From: Elmis aenea | Taxonomy: Eukaryota; Arthropoda; Insecta; Coleoptera; Elmidae | DNA: 64,000 bases | Assembly (NCBI GenBank): GCA_947652605.1 | Contig: OX393577.1 | Span: 63,326,108 to 63,390,107, forward strand | Direction: 5' to 3' | Shown: positions 55,883 through 64,000 of the stretch, in pieces | Position numbering within the stretch: the stretch's first letter is position 1 | Layout: each line of letters starts with the position of its first letter | Notes under the pieces: model-generated | Databases searched by the model: none | The model's input: the letters and a program-made list of their open reading frames with translations, nothing else | What the model was told of the DNA's origin: nothing | Position numbers and translations under genes: made by a program

Positions 55883-57279
55883 CTATGTATTGTACATGAA
55901 TTTTCGCCACTGTTTTTTGTTCTGTGCCATTTCTTTCGCTTCGCACCACGATTTTCCCTTCTTCTCCAAGGTTTTTGCTACTGCCTTTTCCCATGTTTCT
56001 CTCGGTCTTCCTCTTTTCCTCCTTGTTTGTATTCTTGCTTCCCACACTCTCTTTATCTGTCTTCTTGTGTCCATTCTTTGTAGATGCCCCCACCAGCTCA
56101 GTTGCCTAGTTTCGATGAATTCCAGAATAGATTCTACTTCCAGTTCATTTCTAATCTGTTCATTTCGTATTTTGTCTTTTCTTGTTACGCCTCTTACTCT
56201 TCTTAAAAATTTCATTTCAGTAGCTTGTATTTTACTTTTTTGGCTCGATGTTAATGCCCATGACTCGCACCCAAATGTCAAAATTGGTCTATATATCGCA
56301 CGGTACACGCTCATTTTTGTTTTTTTGGTGACTTCTTGTTTATTAATAAAGGTTTTGTCTATGGCGTAAAAGGTTTTTATTGCCTTTTCGATCCTCTTAT
56401 TTATTTCTAATTCTTGTTGTCCTGAATTTTCAATCGTTACACCGAGGTAGTCAAAATATTGTAAGGTTTCTATTTTTTCTCCTTCAATTTCTATGCTTAT
56501 ATTCTCATTTTCTTCGTTTATCGTCATCACTTTTGTTTTCTTGTGATTAATTTCCATTCCATTCTCTTCCAGTATGTCTTTCCAAATTTTTATATTGGTT
56601 TTTAGGTTCCTTTCATTCTTAGCCATAATCACTATATCGTCTGCGAACGCACATTCTGATACTTCGACTTTCTGTAAATTTTTGTTTCCTACTAATAAAC
56701 TCTTAACATTTCGTTTGCATTTTTTAATTATACTGTCCATAAAAATCGTAAACAATATGGGGCTCATACCTCCTCCTTGTCTTAATCCATCTTCTGTCTT
56801 GAAAGAATCCGATTTCATGTTTTTTGTTGCCACATAATTTATTGTTGTCTTATACAAGCAGCTAATATTTTTTCTTAGTTTGGTATCTATCTTTCTTTCT
56901 TCAAGGATCTCCCACACTTTTTGTCTAGATACTTTATCGAATGCTTTTTGCAAGTCTATAAATGCGAAGTATGTTTTTTCTCTTTTTAGTTGTGTTTTAG
57001 TTATAATCTGTTTAATTGTGAATATATGATCTTGCACACTCCTACCTTTTCTAAATCCACTTTGTGGTTCTGTTAATGTCTCATCTAATATATTTGTTAG
57101 CTTCTGTGCTAGTATTTGTTCGTACAATTTTAGTGCTGTGCTGAGAAGCATTATGCCTCTGTAATTATTGCAATCTTTGTTGTCCCCCTTCTTAAATATA
57201 GGCAGTATCATCCCAATCTCCCAGTCTTTCGGTATTATTTCTTCTGACCATGCCTTGTTCATGACTTCTAATAGTAATA
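55883..57279 (-). CDS. Endonuclease-RT type reverse transcriptase, 5'-truncated, frame intact
   Basis: A 459-codon open frame from the Met at 57262 (the frame is open to the truncation at 57279) encodes an RNA-dependent DNA polymerase of a non-LTR retrotransposon. NYRGI (33-37) and SGFRKGRS (68-75) are finger motifs. FIDLQKAFDKV (101-111) holds the first catalytic Asp, DGLRQGGGMSPILF (158-171) follows, and AFADD (205-209) has both catalytic aspartates. YLGV (272-275) is the thumb; MKFLRRVRGVTRKDKIRNE, WWGHLQRM (about 370) and RGRPRETW (398-405) form the C-terminal domain. There are no internal stops, unlike every other RT copy in the window, so it is young. The endonuclease is missing, so it cannot transpose autonomously. 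The 3' UTR shares TACCCGTAGGTGT with the pseudogene at 12585. RTE/BovB-like clade is inferred from motif style. Confidence 0.88.
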
Positions 57280-57288
57280 AACAGAATA

Positions 57289-57460
57289 AAGGTGAAAATG
57301 CATTGTCTAGAGTGTCTTAAACATTTTTCGAAATTACAATGTAAATATCATCGTACAATTTTTGAATTTTTGCCAATAAAGATGCAAGGCTATACTTGAA
57401 AATTTTCCAAAAGTTTGGAGAGCTATAAAAAGTTGTTTAAGGCCACTTTTGAACACTTTT
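57289..57460. repeat. ~170-bp satellite-like monomer, right part of the split array
   Basis: It resumes the monomer cut at 54003: AAAGGTGAAAATGCATTG, TCTTAAACATTTTTCG, TTGAATTTTTGCCAATAAAG, GAGCTATAAAAAGTTG, then GGCCACTTTTGAACAC at 57441, which starts a further monomer. Confidence 0.7.
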
Positions 57461-59104
57461 ATGTACATAAATTATATTAAGTTAACTACTGCAACCATAA
57501 AAAATTTAAACCTACATTTTAATGTAAGTTCAAGGTTGGAAGAAGAAAAAAGCACACTTTATAATTCCACGCCACGTGCATATCTTTCACATTACTTTGG
57601 AACTCCTTGAAATAAACCTTATTAAAACTTCAAACGTTTTTAAATTAAACGCCGGTACATTAGCAAGAAGTAAAAAAAACAACATTTCAGCAAGGAAGCA
57701 ACGCTAATTACATTTTTTTCAAATTAATTCAGCGTTTAAGATACATGCACTCTGCTTTGCAATGCAAACGTTTCCAGCAATGAAACACTGTAATAAAAAC
57801 AAATGAATGCAGTTTCGCACTAATTTTGGTTTACGTTTTTACTTAATTACAGATAAAAAAGCATATAAAGCATGCAATTTCACGTGCAGCTACTAATGAT
57901 TTCATGTAAGAAATTTAATAAAAATAATTAGTCACGTTACGCTGTGACCTGTCACAGACCGTTAGAATAACACCATTGTATAGTTTAATTATTTTTTATT
58001 GGTAATTAAAATGTTATTGCAAATCATAATAAACTGCCGTATATTTTGTTTTTTATTTTTTTTACACTACACTACATTTTTAACCTTTAACATCCTGGAG
58101 TTTTCAAGGACGAATCTTTTGAAATGAAAACAAGTGAATGTCATTACAATTACTTCGTACGTTAGTTTTTAAAAGGAAACAACAGTTCTAATGGAGTACA
58201 AAACAGTAACAAGAGACCAGAGAATTATTTGCAAAGTAATTTACACCATAAAAACTTTGGATTTACCTCTTATGTTATAATTAATGGAGGCGTTTTTTGG
58301 TTCACTGATCAAACTTTTTACAACAATTCAGTTTAGAATTATGAATTATTACTAATATTTCAACTAGAATACATTATTTTTATTTAGGGGTGCAGAACAC
58401 ATGATATTAATTAAATAATATATTCGTTACGTTATTTCTAGTTTTTAATAAAAATGTACTTTCTTAAAATAAGCAAATTTAATTAAAATTTAATAAGGAT
58501 AACAGGACTATACACTTTTAATTAAACAATATCTGTGAATTACCATCGTTTTCAATTTTTTTATGTATATCATTAGTATAATAATTAATTAAGTAATATA
58601 TAAAACAGGGTTTTCGTTATTTTTGTTATATTAGTGTAACAAGATTTGCATGAAACAGAAAAACATAATTACACCTTTGCAAACCACTAGAATCCTAATT
58701 ACAACTTTTTTGTTATGAAACTCAGTTCAACAAAAAACTGAAAAAAAATATGCTTAAACAAACAGAAAAAGTCGGGCCAAAATTAAAGTAATTAAAATAC
58801 AACTCTTGTACAGTTTAGAACAATACTGCGTTTGAAATTCAACATTTTCTTTGTTAAGTATGTCTGAGACAGACAATGAAAAAAGTTGCTTTTGTAATTT
58901 TATTTAAAACCAAACCAAGGTGGTTAGGACTGAACGTCAAAAAAGATTAGTATTTAAAAACCGTAAAATGCTGAAGCGAAATTTTTTAGATGTTTAATTG
59001 ACCTTGAGTGATTGATAAAATTACTGTAAAAGGGAGTGAACAGGCTTAGAGTCTATAAACTAGGAACAACCATAAGTTTTATAGCACTTGAAGTGTTCTT
59101 TTTT
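57461..59104. other. No gene seen
   Basis: AT-rich sequence without recognisable motifs. Confidence 0.4.
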
Positions 59105-59640
59105 TTTTCATTTAGTCATGAGTCCTTCTTTTGTTAGTAGGACTGTTGAGTTTGTGTGGTGCTGACTTTTTTCCAGGTATTTCTGTCTTGTGCTAGCTTT
59201 TTTATGTCTTTCCATTTTTCCTCGGACTCCTCCATATGTATTTTCTCTTGATTTTATCGAATGCTTTTTCCAAGTCTATGGAACATAAATGTATTTCCTT
59301 GTTTTTTGTTAAGCTCTTTTCGATTGTTTGTTTTAATATAAAGACTGGGTTTTGTGTACTCCTTCCTCTTCTGAAATCGTATTGGGATTCTTCTAGTGTG
59401 GTCTCTATTTTTCCTCTTAATCTGCCTTCCATTACTTTTGCCAGTATTTTTCCTGGTACACTTTAATGTTATTCCTCTATAGTTAGAACGACCCCTTTTG
59501 TCCCCTTCCTTGTGTAATGGTAGGATTATTTAAGTGTTTCAAACCCTTGGTACTTTTCTTGATTTTGTTAGTTCGTTTAATAGAGCCCTTAGTGCTTCTT
59601 TCCCTAGTAAAAGTTGGAAGAAGAAGTTAAATTTTTCTTA
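59105..59640 (-). pseudogene. Internally deleted non-LTR RT
   Basis: From 59640 down, the minus strand reads a LLNELTKSRKVP segment, then SNYRGITLK, FRRGRSTQNP, KSLTKNKEIHLCSIDLEKAF (first catalytic Asp; DKIKRKY follows) and then, without the palm, thumb or YADD box, EESEEKWKDIKKLAQDRNTW, which is the extreme C-terminus of this RT type. A stop follows at about 59125 and then an A-rich 3' end. About 300 residues between the first Asp motif and the C-terminus are therefore missing, a clean internal deletion. The same family as the fragment at 1238-1406. Confidence 0.65.
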
Positions 59641-59646
59641 CTGATG

Positions 59647-60156
59647 TATACAGGGTGCACCACGACCCTGAGATTCTTCGATAGCTCCTTTATTAATGAA
59701 AATATCAAAAAATGTTTAATACAAATATTGTGCGAACCTATTTTCTACATAACCTAAAGTGTTAATTAATCTATTGTCAATATAAATTTTAAACGAAATT
59801 TTACCGCTTTTTTAAATAACATTAATGTAAAAAAAAATTGAAAGTGCTGTATCGCTCAAAATTTTCACAAAAATGTAAATTTTACGAAAACGGTTGACTT
59901 AAGACCCATATAACCTTACACATTTTGTAAAGTAAATTTTAAGAGGAATCCAAAAATGTAAAAATATACAGGGTGTTCTATTTAAAAAAATTAAATTTTT
60001 ATATGTGCCGGTCAAACGAAACACCCTGTATATTTGAAAATAATTTTAGGTTATGTAGAAAATAGGTTCGCACAATATTTGTATTAAACATTTTTTGATA
60101 TTTTCGTTAATAAAGGAGCTATCGAAGAATCTCAGGGTCGTGGTGCACCCTGTATA
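59647..60156. mobile_element. Palindromic CAGGGTG element C (0.5 kb)
   Basis: The ends TATACAGGGTGCACCACGAC and GTCGTGGTGCACCCTGTATA are perfect inverted repeats, and pairing continues for about 115 bp on each side. TATA flanks both ends. The interior contains a second nested pair, TACAGGGTGTTC (59967) and AACACCCTGTA (60019). AAACGGTTGACTTAAGACCC and GAGGAATCCAAAAATGT match element B, so B and C share a core module. Confidence 0.9.
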
Positions 60157-60159
60157 TGT

Positions 60160-61540
60160 AAATGGGCAAAACTTTGGGATTAAAATTGCATTCGTAAAAC
60201 CCATCTCTACCAAACACAAATAGGGCATGTTGCATAATATTATTGGTTAAAACACTTGTTTGATTAAAGAACAGTTACTTCAGTGTTGCAAATTTATTAA
60301 TAAGATTGCATGAAACGTACTTTTTTCTTATTACTCGTTTAAGAGTGTCTATTTTAAGATGTTGAATCGTTTGAGCAGACATAAACCAGTCTATCGTTCT
60401 AAGTTCGTAAAACCTAGATGTAAGAGGTCTTTAAGGTAGTAAGAATAAGTTAAAATAAACGACTGTACTCATAGGACACTCAATTCTGAGTTTCAGCCAC
60501 ATCATCGCACTATTTTACAGTCGGCTAAAAGAATCAACTTTATTGTTAGAGGTCTATCATAGCCGTTTACTGTAACATTTGCTTTTTATGTCTTGTCACA
60601 AGCTTAGGTGCATTTCCTTGACACACTTGGCAGTTCTGCTATTTTACAAACTAAAACATATCAATATATAGTTTGATTATTTAAGAATTTCGGCTATTTA
60701 CACAAATAAACTTAATAGAAAATAGTTTTCTTCAAGCAATATAACATCATGAAAGAATTGCATACGATAGAGAGATGGTTTTGCACTTGGACAGGAAATA
60801 CTTTGAAAAAAAGGTTATTGATTTTAATTAAGTTTGTATATATCAAAGGACCTTTTAAACAAGTAAATCCATTAAAATCCCTAGACCAATAGTATTTTAT
60901 TTTGTACAAGATCAAAGTAAAAAGAACGATTAATAAAGAATTAAAAGGTCAAGAGGCAACCAGTTCGATATAGTAATTATAATTATAAGTTTTTTTTATA
61001 ATAGACTGTAATTACTTCAAACATTTGAAATTGTTCAGCTTCTGTTGGTGGTATTGTCCAACATCAGAATTAACCTGTGGATGTAAGGGTATCGACCCTC
61101 ATAAAAAATTTACCCGAAACCTTCGGTACAATTTCAGTTGTGTTCTAGTACATGTTTTATCTGTCTTGCCCACTTCAGTGGGTGATTATGTACTATTCTG
61201 ACCATTGCAGAATTTATTGCGTTAAAGTTTCTAATGAATTTCTTAGTGGGGAAACAAGGAAACAGCTTATATTTAGGTTTATGTAACCATACAGTGAATA
61301 AAGCTCAAACGTTACTAAAATATTATATTGTATCACTTTAAAGTTAGTGCAAAATATAACCGGTTTATTTTGAGGTATTAAAGTCTAATCAAAAAATTTT
61401 ATCAGAAATTATCTTGCGTTTTTAATATTTTACCAAATTTAAGTAATTCCGCTTGAATTTTATAACAGCAGTTCCAAACAGCTATCACACAGGGAACATA
61501 ATTTGTTCTTATGGTCTAAAATTAAATTTAAATTTTTTTA
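60160..61540. other. No gene seen
   Basis: AT-rich sequence. A patch at 61030-61200 is slightly GC-richer, without an ORF or known motif. Confidence 0.35.
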
Positions 61541-62937
61541 TATATATATTTTTTGTTTCTATATTTAAATATTGTGACTAGTCTAAGAAGACTAACCTAC
61601 AATTCTAAAATTTTTAAACTAGGTTTCTTTCAAGATGTCTCCATTGCTGTTTCTTGGTTTCTAACATAAAACACAAGTTTGTTGTGTTAAGCACAAATTC
61701 ACTATGCTCTGCTTTAGCACTGTATCGCGATATGCACTACACCAGTTCAAAAGGTTTGATCCTCTTGAGCCTTCTTTTCAAACCAGCATTATCTAGGAGC
61801 TGCAGCCCCTCGGTGTTGCCATGGGAGTGAAGTCTTTCCTCGTGCTTTTTTGCGAACCTTGTGATATCTTCTCTGATGGTTGGAATCTTCAGATCTCTGT
61901 GTAGGTGGTCATTCCGATAGTACCATGGAGCATCGACAAAACCTCGGAGCACTCTATTTTGAAAGACTTGGATCTTATCTATATTGCTTTTGGCTGCACA
62001 TCCCCAGAGCTGAACCCCGTAAGTTTGGCTTAAGGATTTTTTTGTACAATAGCATCTTATTATGCACAGACAATTGTGATTTTCTTCCAGTCAGAAACTA
62101 AATTTTTTTTGTCAAGTTCTTTTCTTTTTTCTTTATGTTCTTTCCATCGAAGACGGATATCCAGACATATTTTGCTGTATCGCAATGTTGGATTTTGGCA
62201 TTGTTTATTGATATCGGGAATTGTATATTTTGCTTGTAGGTAAAGACAATATGCGCTAGTTAACTCTCGTTGATTCTTACTCTCCACCTCATAGTCCAAT
62301 CGGTTACTCTGTTGCATGCTTCTTGAAGTTTAGCAGCTGTTTCTACATTGTCATTAGCAATTGCCAAGATGGCTGTATCGTCAGCAAAAGTTGCAATTGT
62401 GACGTTTTAAATCTGTGGAATGTCGCAAGTGTACATCAAGTATAAAATTGGTCCCAAAACACTGCCTTGGGATACTCCTGCATTTATATTTCTCATGTTC
62501 GAGTAATCTCTCTCTTGCTTGACACGAAACTTTCGATCGGATATGTAAGATTTTAATATTTTGGCAACATGTTCTTTAGCTTCTCCTCTAGTCCTTCATG
62601 CCAGACTTTGTTAAACGCCTAGGCTACGTCTAGGAATATAGCTGAGCATATTTTCTTTTCTTCATACGCTTTTTCAACGATGTCCGTTATTCGATGAACC
62701 TGATCAATTGTCGAGTGCCTATTGCTAAATCCAAACTGGTGATTAGGAATTGATTCTTGCTTTTAATAATTGGTTTTAATCGCTGCAGGATCAGTTTTTC
62801 GAATAATTTTGACACTATTGGGAGAAGCGAAATAGGTCTGTATGATGATTGATGAGACATCGTTCGGGGGTTTACCGGGTTTTATATAACAAGAAAATTA
62901 TTTCTGGCTCCTCACTTAGTTCATTTTTTTCTTTATT
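61541..62937 (-). pseudogene. Jockey-type retrotransposon RT, 5'-truncated, multiply broken
   Basis: From 62937 the minus strand encodes IKPGKPPNDVSS, then, after a 7-bp duplication that breaks the frame (ATCATCA near 62850), SSYRPISLLPIVSKLFEKLI. Further down come a GPILYL-like VLGT segment, ATFADDTAILAIANDN (catalytic Asp pair kept), KLQEACNRVTDW, RWRVRI, and DIRLRWKEHKEKRKELDKKN. The C-terminus at 61952-61737 reads LRGFVDAPWYYRNDHLH, TIREDITRFAKKHEERLH and RRLKRIKPFELV, then stop. The same family as 7960-8965. At its 5' side it abuts the LTR element leader. Confidence 0.8.
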
Positions 62938-62939
62938 AT

Positions 62940-64000
62940 TACTCTTTTATAGCTTGTGACGCTTTGTGTTTCTTTTCGGTTTTGCTTTCTTATATTTTTT
63001 TTTAACTTAATCTTTCTCGGGCGCCAAATTTGTTGTAGGGGTTGTTTCCTCTATTCCTGTAGCTCTGTTGGAGAATGTAGGTTCCAGGGGTCTCTCGTTG
63101 AATAAAACTTAGACGGTTTAAAATGGTTATCTTTATTTTGGTTTCTTTATTTACATAATATACAATAATTGGTGTAAAACAAATAATTAATACTCAAAAG
63201 ATAATTGTAAAGCAGTTATTAATAATGGGGCCAGTATTTGTTTAATACAATTAGGGTTCAAATGAATTTAGATTCTCATTCTGATTTTGATTCTGAAGTC
63301 CGGACACGGGGTTACGGTATTGGTGAAATAATTAAAAAGTTGAAATTCGGACTTGGCTCTTTTAATCGTGTCGCACCTCCGCTTAAAAGAGACCAAGTAC
63401 GGACTCGGGGTATGCTACGATATAAGTAAAATAATTCAAAGGCGGGAATTCGGACTTAGCTATTTTGGTCGTGTCGCACCTCCGCCCAAACTAGACTAAG
63501 TTCAAATACTCGGACTTAGCTCTTTTAATCGTGTCACACCTCCGCTTAAAAGAGACCAAGTACGGACTCAGGGTATGCTACCATATCTGTAAAATAATTT
63601 TAAAGACGGGAATTCGGACTTAGCTATTTTGATCGTGTCACACCTCCGCTCAAACTAGTCTAAGTTCAAATACTCGGACTTAGCTCTTTTAATCGTGTCA
63701 CACCTCCGCTTAAAAGAGACTAAGTACGGACTCAGGGTATGCTTTCATATGTGTAAAATAATTCAAAGACGGGAATTCGGACTTAGCTATTTTGATCGTG
63801 TCGCACCTCCGCTCAAAATAGTCTAAGTTCAAATATTCGGACTTGGCTCTTTTAATCGTGTCACACCTCCGCTTAAAAGAGACTAAGTTCGGAAATCGGA
63901 TCGGGACTTAGAAAACTCTTGGTCGTGTCGCACCACCGCCCAAGAGGTCTAACGGAAGGATTTTCTTACCTGGGTTTTACCCGCTCGTCTGTGAAAGAGG
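62940..64000 (-). mobile_element. LTR retrotransposon: LTR and leader fragment
   Basis: On the minus strand, an LTR 3' end CCCCTACAACA (complement from 63031) is followed after four nt by TGGCGCCCGAG (complement of 63016-63026). This matches a primer-binding site for a tRNA whose 3' end is CTCGGGCGCCA. Upstream in LTR sense is a poly-A signal AATAAAG (complement near 63131). The LTR runs leftward in sense from beyond the window end. Downstream of the PBS only about 75-90 bp of leader remain before Jockey-type sequence. No gag or pol is present. The U3 part contains the hairpin array described separately. LTR identity is inferred from the PBS and poly-A layout; the matching LTR copy is not in the window. 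Confidence 0.65.
63348..63958. repeat. Array of eight hairpins with a conserved loop (LTR U3)
   Basis: The 17-nt loop TCGTGTCRCACCTCCGC starts at about 63365, 63469, 63529, 63633, 63693, 63796, 63856 and 63923 (the last with CACCACCGC). Spacing alternates about 104 and 60 bp, so the true tandem period is about 164 bp with two hairpins per unit. Each loop is flanked by complementary arms, for example CTTAGCTCTTTTAA with TTAAAAGAGACTAAG, or CTTAGCTATTTTGA with TCAAAATAGTCTAAG. The arms differ between type A and type B hairpins but remain complementary. It lies within the putative LTR. Confidence 0.85.

Larger units (their letters stand above)
54012..57279 (-). mobile_element. Retrotransposon insertion unit with 9-bp target duplication
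   Basis: AACAGAATA occurs at 54003-54011 and 57280-57288, exactly bounding a unit made of a 5'-truncated non-LTR element (ORF 57262-55883) and a large palindrome (54014-55839) at its 3' side. The duplication splits a satellite monomer whose uninterrupted form is seen at 53821, which confirms the empty-site sequence. The palindrome therefore either inserted into the 3' UTR afterwards or travelled with the retroelement. Confidence 0.75.

Noticed and set aside
55761..57262. Plus-strand ORFs opposite the RT gene (for example 55875-56369)
   Set aside because: They are antisense shadows of the intact minus-strand RT frame.
63348..63958. CRISPR-like array
   Set aside because: Repeats are hairpins with alternating 60/104-bp spacing inside a eukaryotic LTR; there are no unique spacers and no cas genes.

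Overview
The window is AT-rich, gene-poor arthropod DNA, most likely an insect and possibly a beetle. This rests on the repeat content: cecropia-type and other mariner transposases, Jockey-type and endonuclease-RT (RTE/BovB-like) retrotransposon remnants, hAT-like elements with 8-bp target duplications, and many inverted-repeat elements ending in CAGGGTG. I found no complete host gene. The best host-coding candidate is one small exon with good splice sites on the minus strand at 20069-20206. The species assignment is inference.

Layout. 0-9 kb: scattered reverse-transcriptase (RT) fragments. At 3.6-7.2 kb an older RT is split by a hAT-like transposon (8-bp duplication GAAGTAAC), which itself carries a CR1/L2-like RT element, a ~1 kb fold-back element and two 10-bp tandem arrays. 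8-9 kb: a Jockey-type RT remnant. 10-14 kb: a broken mariner transposase flanked by RT remnants, a GC island, then an RT pseudogene. 15-24 kb: two hAT-like elements, a 420-bp pyrimidine repeat, an RT C-terminus, the candidate exon and partial inverted-repeat elements. 24-29 kb: mostly unremarkable, with tandem ~160-bp monomers at 26-28 kb. 29.4-30.7 kb: a hAT-like element with a second fold-back copy inside. 31-41 kb: mostly empty, with a CArG-box cluster, a zinc-finger fragment, a tRNA-derived SINE and an MITE-split RT remnant. 42-49 kb: a CR1-like RT remnant, a second SINE-like element, hammerhead-ribozyme-like motifs and a truncated second mariner. 49-60 kb: a hAT-like element, three large palindromic elements and a nearly intact RT ORF (459 aa) in a unit bounded by a 9-bp duplication. 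61.7-64 kb: a Jockey-type RT pseudogene abutting the leader, primer-binding site and LTR of an LTR retrotransposon. That LTR contains an array of eight hairpins.

Function. Nothing here forms a working pathway. The window records layered transposition, and target duplications allow several insertions to be ordered. The least explained signals are the hairpin array with a near-constant loop and changing stems in the LTR (63.35-63.95 kb), hammerhead-like motifs at 39.2, 44.9 and 47.3-47.5 kb, the CArG cluster (31.4-32.3 kb), and the repeated nesting of palindromes in other elements. Family names come from motif recognition by eye; no database search was run.
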